A DNA stretch of 11,422 nt from Hyphomicrobiales bacterium (GCA_025362535.1 JANYGE010000054.1:1-11422), one strand, 5' to 3'. Positions 1 to 6,833 are shown, counted from the stretch's first letter. Notes: generated by a model from the letters alone, not told the origin. A program made the numbers and translations.

Positions 1-1
1 A

Positions 2-316
2 ATGAAGCCAACTTGGGGTGTGCCCGTGTCTGAAATTCAACGCGGCATCAAGCACGGCGTGCGCAAGATCAACATCGACACCGATAACCGCATGGCGCTG
101 ACTGGCGCTATTCGTAAGGTGCTGTTCGAAGACCCCTCCGAATTCGACCCACGCAAATATCTCAAACCCGCCATGGAAGCGATGACCAAGCTGTGCATGC
201 AACGCTTTGCTGAGTTTAATACCGCAGGACAGGCGAGCAAGATTAAGAAGGTGCTGCCCGTAGCCGAAATGGCTAAGCGCTATAAGGATGGAAGCTTGGC
301 GCAGAAGTTTGCGTGA
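2..316 (+). CDS. fbaA: Class II fructose-bisphosphate aldolase, C-terminal part (5' end outside window)
   Basis: This is the last ~104 residues of a zinc-dependent class II aldolase, which interconverts fructose 1,6-bisphosphate with glyceraldehyde 3-phosphate and dihydroxyacetone phosphate in glycolysis, gluconeogenesis and the Calvin cycle. The visible part contains GIKHGVRKINIDTDNRMA; the NIDTD element belongs to the substrate phosphate/DHAP-binding loop of the family. Next come DPRKYLKPAM and the helical tail with AGQASKIK, which as I recall are typical of the 'Calvin cycle subtype' found in alphaproteobacteria. The ATG at position 2 is an internal methionine, not the start: the zinc ligands and most of the barrel must lie upstream of the window. 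The gene ends in TGA and is followed 25 bases later by a terminator, so it closes its transcription unit. The alternative symbol cbbA cannot be excluded without the neighbouring genes. Confidence 0.93.
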   Translation: MKPTWGVPVSEIQRGIKHGVRKINIDTDNRMALTGAIRKVLFEDPSEFDPRKYLKPAMEAMTKLCMQRFAEFNTAGQASKIKKVLPVAEMAKRYKDGSLAQKFA

Positions 317-341
317 GAGTTTAAGGTTTTAGAATGAATTG

Positions 342-367
342 AAAAGGGCTCCCAGTTGGGCCTTTTT
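342..367 (+). terminator. Rho-independent terminator after the aldolase gene
   Basis: An A-rich 5' arm (AAAAGG) pairs with CCTTTT of the 3' arm. An inner CCC-AGTT-GGG hairpin is separated from it by a small bulge (GCT), and a run of six T follows. An alternative pairing GGC/GCC with a bulged G gives a similar structure. Its position, 25 bases after the aldolase stop, fits intrinsic termination. The stem is imperfect, so efficiency cannot be judged by eye. Confidence 0.65.
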
Positions 368-449
368 TATTTCTTTCGACGGGATGACAAAAAAGGGGGG
401 TTCGTTCCGGCCCCAGCTCCGTTTGCCTTTCCACTCTGAATTACAAAAA

Positions 450-512
450 CCTCGTTGGGGGTGATGCCTTTGCATGGGGCCTATTTATTTGAATAAATGC
501 GCGCTAACGAGG
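450..512 (+). repeat. Nested inverted repeats in the leader of the propeller gene
   Basis: The outer arms CCTCGTT (450-456) and AACGAGG (506-512) are perfect 7-base reverse complements. Between them lies a second perfect inverted repeat, ATTTATT (483-489) and AATAAAT (492-498), separated by only two bases. The outer arms end about 43 bases before the ATG of the beta-propeller gene. The arrangement could be a structured leader RNA or an operator; neither can be decided from the sequence. The rest of the 317-555 intergenic region shows only the aldolase terminator and no convincing sigma70 promoter. Confidence 0.4.
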
Positions 513-555
513 ATTTGGGGGATCGGGCAAATTCTTGAATTGGACATGTGGGCAC

Positions 556-1656
556 ATGGGACAAAGACTTAATGGTGGAGCAAAGAGACTCATCTTCACA
601 TCAACTGCGGCTGTTGCCGCTGCGCTTAAAAGAGTGGGGCGCACTGAGGATGTCAAATTTTCGCCGAACGGCAAGCAAGTGGCAATTGCTAGTTATTCTA
701 CCAATCGGCTGCTTATTCTTGATCTCAATTTTAAAACTGCTGGCGTAGTTGCGAGCGATTTTTTGGAAGTCACCAGCCCAGACTTAAAGCTGCCGCATGG
801 GCTTTCTTGGATCAATGATTCCAGCATTATTGTGGCCAATAGAATTGGCACGGTTTGCATCTTCCAATTGCCACCGAAGAAACCAAAGAGCCGAACTGTT
901 GAACTTGAAGCGGTTGCAACAATCGGTAAAGCAGATTTGCCGCTACTCAAAAATCCTGGTTCAGTTACAGTCACTGCGCTCGGCAAAAACCACTATGAAA
1001 TTTTGGTGTGCAGTTTTTCGACAAACCTTGTTTCACGCCATGTGCTGAGCACGGAAAATGGCTTCACACTTTCAGACCATTCCACATTTTTGCGACATAA
1101 GGTTATTACACCAGATGGGATCATTCGCAGTGCATCAGGTAAATTTGTGGCGGTTAGCAACCACAGAGGACAGCATGTGAGTGTGTATGACAGCTCAATT
1201 CCATTTGATGATAACAGCCTGCCAGTTGCAACGCTTGTTGGATTGAGCTTCCCGCATGGATTGCAATTTAGCCAGGACGAAAAATTTATTTTTGTTGCCG
1301 ATGCTGGGGAGCCATTTGTGCATGTCTATTTTAATGACTATAAAAACTGGAACGGCGAAATCCATCCTGTCTCCGCTATTCAAATATTAGACGATGCCGC
1401 ATTCATGCGAGGCCACGTCAACGCGGCAGATGGTGGCAGCAAAGGCATTGGTCTGAGCCGTGATAGTCACCTCCTCGCCGTCACTTGCGAGGAGGAGCCA
1501 CTGGCTTTTTACGATATTCGATCAATTCTCAAAGCCAAGAATTTTCCCGTTTTTGTTAAACCGGAATTTCCTCAGCTGCCGCCAAAACCCCCAAAAGGCA
1601 TTTTGCTGCGTCTGTGGAAATTTTGCCGCCGCAAATTGAAGCAGCGTCAGAATTAG
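556..1656 (+). CDS. Beta-propeller fold protein of unknown function
   Basis: The 366-residue product is made of about six repeats of a WD40/lactonase-like blade pattern: a 'gl-fs-dgk-ivVa---' strand pair followed by a 'v-vyd' strand. Examples are [51 protein letters not shown] and [18 protein letters not shown]. The C-terminal ~25 residues are proline-rich and then strongly basic. No signal peptide or membrane helix is evident, and I see no catalytic motif, so no enzymatic role is assigned; such proteins often bind ligands or partners. ATG at 556 was chosen over an in-frame TTG at 535, because [11 protein letters not shown] right after it looks like a conserved start region; neither has a strong ribosome binding site. 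The gene is more AT-rich than the window's second half. It is convergent with msrA and its stop codon overlaps the msrA stop by four bases. Confidence 0.8.
   Translation: MGQRLNGGAKRLIFTSTAAVAAALKRVGRTEDVKFSPNGKQVAIASYSTNRLLILDLNFKTAGVVASDFLEVTSPDLKLPHGLSWINDSSIIVANRIGTVCIFQLPPKKPKSRTVELEAVATIGKADLPLLKNPGSVTVTALGKNHYEILVCSFSTNLVSRHVLSTENGFTLSDHSTFLRHKVITPDGIIRSASGKFVAVSNHRGQHVSVYDSSIPFDDNSLPVATLVGLSFPHGLQFSQDEKFIFVADAGEPFVHVYFNDYKNWNGEIHPVSAIQILDDAAFMRGHVNAADGGSKGIGLSRDSHLLAVTCEEEPLAFYDIRSILKAKNFPVFVKPEFPQLPPKPPKGILLRLWKFCRRKLKQRQN
1470..1495 (+). repeat. Perfect 9-bp hairpin inside the propeller gene
   Basis: CCTCCTCGC (1470-1478) and GCGAGGAGG (1487-1495) are perfect reverse complements around an 8-base loop. 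Immediately downstream, AGCC-ACT-GGCT (1496-1506) forms a small second hairpin that runs into five T. The region codes for residues of the last blade (around [11 protein letters not shown]), so the pairing may be a by-product of Leu-Leu and Glu-Glu codons. It resembles a weak intragenic terminator or a pausing structure on the plus strand. Confidence 0.45.
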
Positions 1657-2162
1657 GCCGCATTGGCCCGTTTCGGCAGCACCCAGTTTGGCCGTGCGAA
1701 GTGGCAGGTGTAACCGTGCGGGATACGCTCCAGATAATCCTGATGCTCCGCCTCGGCCAACCAGAAATCTCCGGCGGGTTCAACTTCGGTCACGGCTTTG
1801 CCGGGCCAAATGCCGGAGGCGTTCACATCGGCAATGGTGTTCAGCGCTTCGGCTTTTTGGGCTTCATCGGTGTAATAAATCGCCGAGCGATAGGCCATGC
1901 CTTGATCATTGCCTTGGCGGTTCTTGGTGGTTGGATCATGAATTTGGAAGAAGAATTCCAAGAGCTTGCGATAGCTCATGATTGCCGGATCATAGACCAC
2001 CTCAATGCCTTCTGCATGCGAGCCATGGTTGCGATAGGTGGCGTTTTTCACGTCGCCTCCGGTATAGCCCACGCGCGTCGAAACCACGCCTGGCATTTTG
2101 CGGATCAAATCTTGCATGCCCCAGAAGCAGCCACCGGCTAAAATTGCTTTTTGTGTTGTCAT
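1653..2162 (-). CDS. msrA: Peptide methionine (S)-S-oxide reductase MsrA
   Basis: The 169-residue enzyme reduces the S diastereomer of methionine sulfoxide, free or in proteins, using thioredoxin. The active-site motif GGCFWG is at residues 10-15 with catalytic Cys12. The family blocks [20 protein letters not shown] and the C-terminal HQDYLER-GYTCHF are all present. The only other cysteine is Cys153, the likely resolving residue. No signal peptide is seen, so it should be cytoplasmic. The start at 2162 was chosen over a longer reading frame to 2255, because the family begins just before the 'AGGCFWG' block and a GGAG sequence lies about 9 bases upstream. Its ATG overlaps the msrB stop codon in ATGA, which indicates translational coupling. 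The gene is convergent with the propeller gene, with stop codons sharing TTAG. Confidence 0.96.
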   Translation of the reverse strand: MTTQKAILAGGCFWGMQDLIRKMPGVVSTRVGYTGGDVKNATYRNHGSHAEGIEVVYDPAIMSYRKLLEFFFQIHDPTTKNRQGNDQGMAYRSAIYYTDEAQKAEALNTIADVNASGIWPGKAVTEVEPAGDFWLAEAEHQDYLERIPHGYTCHFARPNWVLPKRANAA

Positions 2163-2608
2163 GATAATTTCTCCACTTGGTTTAAATAAGCGCCATAACC
2201 TTGGGCTTCCATTTCGTCGCGCGGCACAAACCGCAAGCTCGCTGAATTGATACAATAGCGCAAGCCGCCCTTGTCGCTTGGGCCATCCTCAAACACATGA
2301 CCCAGATGGCTATCGCCATAGGTGGAACGCACTTCGGTTCTTATCATGCCATGTGTTGTGTCGCGCAATTCGTTGACATGGGCAGTCTCAATAGGCTTGG
2401 TAAAGCTGGGCCAGCCGCAGCCTGATTCAAACTTATCGGATGAGGCAAATAAAGGCTCGCCGGAGACGATATCGACATAGATGCCTTCGTCCTTGTTTTC
2501 CACATATTCGCCCGACCAAGGGCGCTCGGTGCCGCTGTTCTGCGTGACTTGAAATTGTTCTGGCGTCAGGGCCGCTATGGCTTCTTTGGTTTTTTGGTAG
2601 GTTTTCAT
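2159..2608 (-). CDS. msrB: Peptide methionine (R)-S-oxide reductase MsrB
   Basis: This 149-residue enzyme reduces the R diastereomer of protein-bound methionine sulfoxide and complements MsrA. The catalytic cysteine is Cys119 in RYCINSASL, with the family block SHLGHVF before it. Cys64 in GCGWPSF is the likely resolving cysteine, as in the Neisseria PilB-type domain. The two zinc-binding CxxC pairs of many MsrB proteins are absent: the segment that carries the first pair reads [13 protein letters not shown]. This is therefore the zinc-free form. There is no signal peptide. A clear ribosome binding site (AGAGGG) lies about 5 bases before the ATG at 2608. It is the first gene of a two-gene operon and overlaps msrA by four bases. 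A possible -10 TATAGA is visible about 90 bases upstream, but its -35 is poor, so no promoter is called. Confidence 0.96.
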   Translation of the reverse strand: MKTYQKTKEAIAALTPEQFQVTQNSGTERPWSGEYVENKDEGIYVDIVSGEPLFASSDKFESGCGWPSFTKPIETAHVNELRDTTHGMIRTEVRSTYGDSHLGHVFEDGPSDKGGLRYCINSASLRFVPRDEMEAQGYGAYLNQVEKLS

Positions 2609-2752
2609 AATTCCCTCTTTATCTTACAAGGTGGGAGATAGGTAAGGTTTACTAAAGTTCCAAGGCTCTATACGAGACTGTGATAAGGCGTGAAAAGTTG
2701 CGTTTATCGTTTCGGATTGTCTCACTAAGAGTTGTTCTTTGGTTATCTTGAC

Positions 2753-2770
2753 CGTGAATTAAGTTTCACG
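2753..2770. repeat. Inverted repeat (possible operator) between msrB and the amine oxidase gene
   Basis: CGTGAA (2753-2758) and TTCACG (2765-2770) are perfect 6-base reverse complements around a 6-base spacer. The left arm overlaps the last base of TTGACC (2748-2753), a good -35 match pointing towards the amine oxidase gene, although no convincing -10 follows at 16-18 bases. The symmetric site in a divergent intergenic region (2609-2803) is where a repressor or activator dimer could bind. I cannot name the regulator. Confidence 0.4.
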
Positions 2771-2788
2771 CCAGAGTAAAGTTCGCTG

Positions 2789-2795
2789 AAGAGGG
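2789..2795 (+). promoter_or_regulatory. Ribosome binding site AAGAGGG deciding the amine oxidase start
   Basis: AAGAGGG contains the GAGG core and lies 8 bases before an ATT codon at 2804, in frame with the FAD-binding domain. No ATG, GTG or TTG occurs in this frame between the upstream stop (TAA 2777-2779) and the GxGxxG motif. This placement makes ATT at 2804 the best initiation candidate. CTG at 2786 is the other option but has no good site before it. Confidence 0.45.
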
Positions 2796-2803
2796 TCTTC
2801 CAA

Positions 2804-4159
2804 ATTCCACGTCCCATTGATACTGATGCACTGATAATCGGGGCGGGAGCTTCCGGGCTTTATGCCGCTGATCGCCTGCGCCAGGCGGGCATTCGCTATG
2901 TCGTTCTGGAAGCCAGCGACCATGCGGGTGGACGGGTCTATTCCCGCCCCGAAATGAGCACGATGCTCGGGCTGGTGCTGGATGAAGGGGCCAACCTGAT
3001 CAACTCCACTGATCGCTTGGCTATCGGCCTTATGAATAAATTTGGCATTAAATATGTGCGCAGGCTCACCTTGGGTGAGGATGCCATGCATTATGTTTAT
3101 GATGGAAAAAGTTATGATCAAGCCGAAATGGAAGCTTTGCTTTTCACCAATAGTGCGAAAGCCTTGGAGCAGATTGCGGCTGATCAAGCGATTTGGAACA
3201 CAGATGAAAGCCGCCATCACAATCTAAGCTTCTTAAATGAAAGCATTGCGGACTATCTTGAACGGTGTGGTGCTGATCCCGCTTTAAAAACCATGTTACG
3301 GTCATTTTTCTGGAGCGAATATGGGCGCAAGATTGAGCATCTCAGTTTGCATGTGTTGTTAGACTACTTGCATGTTGATATCGGCGGCAAAAGCTTTGCG
3401 CTGATTCCCAATGTTGATGAGGCCTATACGGTTCCACAAGGAACCGGGCAGATTATCGCCCATCTCGAAGCGGCTTGCCACAGCCATATTGAATATGCGC
3501 GGCGCGTGTTCATGATCAAAGATAGCAATAGCGAACACATCACCGTGCAGGCGCATAATGCCTTGGACCGCGTAGAGATTTATCGTGCTCATATGCTATT
3601 TTTCTCAGCTCCGCTGCACAGTTTGCGCAAAATTGATGTGAAAGTCGAAGGGGTTTCGGTGGAGGCTCTTGAGATGGCTCGCGCCGTTACCTATGGGCGC
3701 GGCACGAAATTGCATATGAAATTTGAACAGGGCTTTCACGCGCTTTATCGTTATCCCGGCATTTTGCTCACCGATAGTGGTGAACAAATTTGGCCTTCGA
3801 GCACGGGGCAAGGTGGAGCAGGATTGCTCACAATTCTCAATGGGCCCATTCCCGAAGGCCAAGCTGCAACAACGGAACGGGTGGAGAGGGTGCTACGTGT
3901 TCTCGATATTGTGGCCCCGGGAGTACGCAAGTATTTTGTCGGTGTCGAGCGCAGCGAAGCGCCGATGAGTTATTCTGGCGCTCTGCGCCCTGGCGAAAAG
4001 GCTGAGCTTTTGATCAATAAGGGTGGCCTGCGCTGGTCCACCATTGGCGAGGCCAGCGGGGAAGAATTACAAGGCTACTTTGAAGGCGCACTGCGCAGTG
4101 CCGAAGATGCCGTTTCAGAATATATCACACAACATCGCGCGCGCGTGCGGACAAACTGA
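2804..4159 (+). CDS. Flavin monoamine oxidase-family FAD-dependent oxidoreductase, probable ATT start
   Basis: The product of about 451 residues has the amine oxidase layout. An N-terminal Rossmann FAD-binding motif LIIGAGASGLYAADRL is followed by VVLEASDHAGGRVYS, the ADP-ribose-binding acidic end and the GG doublet. A middle substrate domain contains the PQGTGQIIAHLEAA block. The C-terminal FAD-contact block is TIGEASGEELQGYFEGALRSAEDAV, a variant of the usual GE-T---GY-EGA--SG. Such enzymes oxidise primary or secondary amines or amino acids to imines with O2; the substrate is unknown. There is no leader peptide, so it is probably cytoplasmic. The first ATG is at 2954, but starting there would remove the FAD motif that is intact just upstream. 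The frame is open from 2780 without ATG, GTG or TTG, so ATT at 2804 (or CTG 2786) is proposed. A point mutation of an ATG or a sequence error is possible. It runs convergent with the FAH gene, 15 bases apart. Confidence 0.85.
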   Translation: MPRPIDTDALIIGAGASGLYAADRLRQAGIRYVVLEASDHAGGRVYSRPEMSTMLGLVLDEGANLINSTDRLAIGLMNKFGIKYVRRLTLGEDAMHYVYDGKSYDQAEMEALLFTNSAKALEQIAADQAIWNTDESRHHNLSFLNESIADYLERCGADPALKTMLRSFFWSEYGRKIEHLSLHVLLDYLHVDIGGKSFALIPNVDEAYTVPQGTGQIIAHLEAACHSHIEYARRVFMIKDSNSEHITVQAHNALDRVEIYRAHMLFFSAPLHSLRKIDVKVEGVSVEALEMARAVTYGRGTKLHMKFEQGFHALYRYPGILLTDSGEQIWPSSTGQGGAGLLTILNGPIPEGQAATTERVERVLRVLDIVAPGVRKYFVGVERSEAPMSYSGALRPGEKAELLINKGGLRWSTIGEASGEELQGYFEGALRSAEDAVSEYITQHRARVRTN

Positions 4160-4174
4160 AACGGCTTCGAACGG

Positions 4175-5020
4175 TTATTTATCGCGCACCACAACTTGTT
4201 CCTGCACGCCGAGGCCATCAATGCCGATACGCATTTTATCACCGGGCTTCAAATATTGTGGTGGCTTCATGCCCATGCCAACCCCAGGAGGGGTTCCGGT
4301 GGTGATAATATCACCTGGCATGAGTGTGAAGAATTCGCTGAGATAGGCCACAATATGCGCCACGCCAAACACCATGGTGGAGGTGTTGCCATCTTGCACA
4401 CGCTTGCCATTCAACTCGAGCCAAAGGTGAAGCTTTTGTGGGTCTTTCACTTCATCGGATGTGACCAACCATGGGCCGATGGGGCCAAATGTGTCGTAGG
4501 ATTTACCCTTGGTCCATTGGCCCGAGCGTTCCACTTGGAATTCGCGTTCGGACAGATCATTGATGGTGCAATAGCCCGCTACATATTTCAGCGCGTCAGC
4601 TTTTTTGATGTTCTTGGCCTTGGTGCCGATGATAACGCCAAGTTCCACCTCCCAATCGCCCTTCTTGGATTTGGGTGGCAAGGTGACAGTGTCATTGGGG
4701 CCGGAGAGGCAGCTTACTTGCTTGGTGAAGACCACGGGTTCATCTGGCACTTTCAGGCCGGACTCTGCAGCGTGATCAGAATAATTTAAACCAATGGCGA
4801 TAAATTTTTGCGGGTTGGCAACACATGAACCGATGCGGGGTTTACCTTTGACCAAGGGCAAGGTTTCAATTTTTATCTTACGCAGTTTGGCCAAGGCCTT
4901 TGGCGAAATGGTGTCACCTGTGATGTCACCCACATGGGCCGAGAGATCGCGGATGCGACCTTCCTGATCAAGGATGCCTGGTTTCTCTTTGCCGAGTTTG
5001 CCGTAACGTAAAAGTTTCAT
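4175..5020 (-). CDS. Fumarylacetoacetate hydrolase-family protein (2,4-diketo-3-deoxy-L-fuconate hydrolase-like)
   Basis: The 281-residue product has the full FAH fold: an N-terminal cap (MKLLRYGKLGKEKPGILD) and the catalytic domain starting at KFIAIGLNYSDHAAESG. The divalent metal triad is visible as Glu124 and Glu126 in DWEVELGVIIG and Asp155 in NDLSEREFQ, followed by KSYDTFGPIGPWLV and GDIITTGTPPGVGMG. Family members hydrolyse or rearrange C-C bonds of 2,4-dioxo acids. This subfamily is often annotated as ureidoglycolate lyase, or as the hydrolase that splits 2,4-diketo-3-deoxy-L-fuconate into pyruvate and L-lactate. The latter role is supported, as inference, by the L-lactate dehydrogenase-like gene at the head of the same operon. 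Only three bases separate its ATG from the stop of the preceding gene. The ureidoglycolate role is less likely, since no purine-degradation gene is near. Confidence 0.9.
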   Translation of the reverse strand: MKLLRYGKLGKEKPGILDQEGRIRDLSAHVGDITGDTISPKALAKLRKIKIETLPLVKGKPRIGSCVANPQKFIAIGLNYSDHAAESGLKVPDEPVVFTKQVSCLSGPNDTVTLPPKSKKGDWEVELGVIIGTKAKNIKKADALKYVAGYCTINDLSEREFQVERSGQWTKGKSYDTFGPIGPWLVTSDEVKDPQKLHLWLELNGKRVQDGNTSTMVFGVAHIVAYLSEFFTLMPGDIITTGTPPGVGMGMKPPQYLKPGDKMRIGIDGLGVQEQVVVRDK

Positions 5021-5023
5021 TGC

Positions 5024-5605
5024 TCAGTCCCATTGTTTGGCCGACTCATGCCAGCGCGGTTCATATCCATTTTGTAAAATGGCAATGATTGCGGGCGGAG
5101 TCAAAAGTTTCATTGGCATTAGAGGACTTGCGGCTGTGTAGCCTGCAAAGGACCAGCGCAGGAGGTTTTGGTTTCTGAGGGCATAGAAGCTATTGTTGGT
5201 TTCGAACATGGTGCCATTGGGCAGGCCCGTCGAGGCTCGCAAGGGCTGGCTCCGCAGAGTGAGGGTGCGTTCGAGATGAAGCTGTTGGTCAAACTCCCCA
5301 ACTCTTGTCGCGCCCAGAAACGCCTTTGCATCTTTTCGGCGGCAGAAGAAACAGGGGCGGTGACCAGCGGCCAAGGCCGTAACCTCATCAAGGAAAAACA
5401 GCGAGGTGTAGCCCAGCCCCATGGGTTCGTGGTGTTGGTCTTTCCAGTGCAACTCACAGCAAATCCAATGCCTGCTGGCCCAGCGGCGTTTGCCCAAGGT
5501 TTTATCATCACGGTGAAATTTGCCACCACGATTGCCCATCATGGTGCCACGCTCAGATGCGGCGACTATTTCACCGTTTGGCTTTACGCGATTTTGCAGG
5601 GACAT
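5024..5605 (-). CDS. Conserved hypothetical protein with CxxC motif
   Basis: The 193-residue protein has no family I can name. It starts SLQNRVKPNGEI, followed by RGTMMGNRGGKFHRDD. A stretch rich in Trp, His and Cys follows (RHWICCELHW, Cys49-Cys50), then LFFLDEVTALAAGHRPCFFCRRKDA with Cys85 and Cys88. The segment GHRPCFFCRR recalls the metal-binding Cys pair of Ada-type domains, but two cysteines plus nearby His are only suggestive of zinc binding. No signal peptide or membrane helix is seen. From memory, similar proteins occur in alphaproteobacteria with the same N-terminal, CxxC and C-terminal 'LLTPP' blocks, which supports a real gene and the long start. That start overlaps the dehydrogenase gene by 35 bases; an ATG at 5542 would avoid the overlap. 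It lies between two metabolic enzymes and is probably co-transcribed with both. Confidence 0.82.
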   Translation of the reverse strand: MSLQNRVKPNGEIVAASERGTMMGNRGGKFHRDDKTLGKRRWASRHWICCELHWKDQHHEPMGLGYTSLFFLDEVTALAAGHRPCFFCRRKDAKAFLGATRVGEFDQQLHLERTLTLRSQPLRASTGLPNGTMFETNNSFYALRNQNLLRWSFAGYTAASPLMPMKLLTPPAIIAILQNGYEPRWHESAKQWD

Positions 5606-6776
5606 CAGGTGGGGGCAATATGTGCGTGGGGATTGGCATAATCAGATTATGGCGGCCCAGTTTGGTGATATCAGTTTCACCGCACAGCGCCATGGTGGTA
5701 TCCAATTCGTTGCGGATGATTTCGATGGCGCGAGTAACACCGGCTTCACCTGCGGCCCCTAACCCATAAATATAGGCCCTGCCGATATAGGTGCCTTTGG
5801 CACCTAGGGCCATGGCTTTCACAACATCCATGCCCGTGCGAATGCCTGAGTCAAAATGCACTTCGACTTTGTCGCCCACGGCATCGATGATTGGGCCCAG
5901 CATATCAATGGTGGCGGATGCACCATCCAATTGACGGCCACCGTGGTTCGATACGATAATTGCATCAGCGCCGAGATTGGCGGCAATCTTGGCATCCTCA
6001 ACATCATTAATTCCCTTGAGAATGAGCTTTCCATCCCAAAGCTTGCGGATGAAATCGACCGAGGTCCAATCCAGAGTTTGATCAAACTGGTGATTGGTCC
6101 ATTCACTCAGAGAGGCAATATCGCCAACATCTTTAACGTGGCCCACAATATTGCCGAATTGGCGGTTTTTTGTGCCGAGCATGCCAAGGCACCAAGCGGG
6201 CTTGGTCATCATATTTATGATATTTGGGAGAGTGAGTTTCGGCGGCGACGAGAGGCCGTTTTTCACATCCTTGTGGCGCTGCCCCAAAATTTGCAGATCA
6301 AGTGTGAGCACCAAGGCCGAGCACTTCGCCGCTTTAGCACGTTCGACCAGGCGCTTGGAAAACGCGCGGTCGCGCATCACATAGAGCTGGAACCAAAATG
6401 GCTTATCGACATTCTTAGCCACTTCTTCGATCGAGCAAATGCTCATGGTGGACAGTGTATAAGGAAGGCCTGCTTTTTGCGCCGCGCGGCAGGCCAGAAT
6501 CTCTCCATCAGCATATTGCATGCCGCCTGAGCCAATGGGCGCAAACGCCACAGGCATTGAAACCTCTTCGCCAATCATTTTGGTTTTGAGGTTGCGGCCA
6601 TCAATATTAACAGCCACGCGCTGGCGCAGCTTATATTTGGCAAAAGCGGCCGAGTTATCAACATAGGTGCTGGTGGTATAGGAGCCAGTGTCGCAATAAT
6701 CATAAAACATGCGCGGCGCGCGGCGCTCATAAATTTGACGCAAATCTTCGATGCTAGGGACTTTGGCAAGGTTCAT
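5571..6776 (-). CDS. lldD: FMN-dependent alpha-hydroxy-acid dehydrogenase (L-lactate dehydrogenase type)
   Basis: The 401-residue product is a member of the glycolate oxidase/flavocytochrome b2 family, which oxidises L-2-hydroxy acids to 2-oxo acids with FMN. The FYDY substrate tyrosine is near the start; STMSICSIE, FWFQLYV and LTLDLQILGQRHKD follow. The catalytic set Lys254 (ILKGI), His278 and Arg281 (SNHGGRQLDGA) has the same 24-residue Lys-His spacing as plant glycolate oxidase. The closest match in style is rhizobial LldD, which feeds electrons to the respiratory chain, but glycolate or other 2-hydroxy acids are possible substrates. ATG at 6776 was chosen because the family begins there. 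A frame extension to a TTG at 6833 would cover a possible promoter. It is the first gene of a three-gene operon; its basic C-terminal tail overlaps the next gene by 35 bases. Confidence 0.92.
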   Translation of the reverse strand: MNLAKVPSIEDLRQIYERRAPRMFYDYCDTGSYTTSTYVDNSAAFAKYKLRQRVAVNIDGRNLKTKMIGEEVSMPVAFAPIGSGGMQYADGEILACRAAQKAGLPYTLSTMSICSIEEVAKNVDKPFWFQLYVMRDRAFSKRLVERAKAAKCSALVLTLDLQILGQRHKDVKNGLSSPPKLTLPNIINMMTKPAWCLGMLGTKNRQFGNIVGHVKDVGDIASLSEWTNHQFDQTLDWTSVDFIRKLWDGKLILKGINDVEDAKIAANLGADAIIVSNHGGRQLDGASATIDMLGPIIDAVGDKVEVHFDSGIRTGMDVVKAMALGAKGTYIGRAYIYGLGAAGEAGVTRAIEIIRNELDTTMALCGETDITKLGRHNLIMPIPTHILPPPDVPAKSRKAKR

Positions 6777-6804
6777 GGGGAGGCTCACATTCTTCGATAA
6801 AAGT

Positions 6805-6833
6805 TGAATAGCGCGCCTGTTGGAGCTTGCCAA
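6805..6833 (-). promoter_or_regulatory. Weak sigma70-like promoter before the dehydrogenase operon
   Basis: On the minus strand, TTGGCA (6833-6828) is a five-of-six -35 match. It is followed after 17 bases by TATTCA (6810-6805), only a weak -10. Its position about 29 bases before the ATG would give a short leader. The operon might instead be read from the tRNA promoter upstream, since I find no clear terminator after the tRNA. Confidence 0.28.

Noticed and set aside
1614..2141. 175-codon plus-strand frame antisense to msrA
   Set aside because: It is fully covered by the conserved MsrA sequence on the other strand, and its product has no recognisable feature.
2753..2770. CRP/FNR-type site
   Set aside because: The GTGA and TCAC half-sites are eight bases apart rather than six, so the spacing does not fit.
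2759..3220. 153-codon open frame on the minus strand over the amine oxidase N-terminus
   Set aside because: It lies antisense to the clearly conserved FAD-binding region, has no family features and shows the usual shadow pattern of a real gene on the other strand.
4196..4789. 197-codon plus-strand frame antisense to the FAH-family gene
   Set aside because: Its length is due to codon bias of the FAH-family gene; that gene has complete catalytic motifs.
5119..5529. 136-codon minus-strand frame inside the hypothetical gene, in another frame
   Set aside because: The 193-residue frame fits the operon spacing better and has the recognisable conserved blocks; this one has no such pattern.
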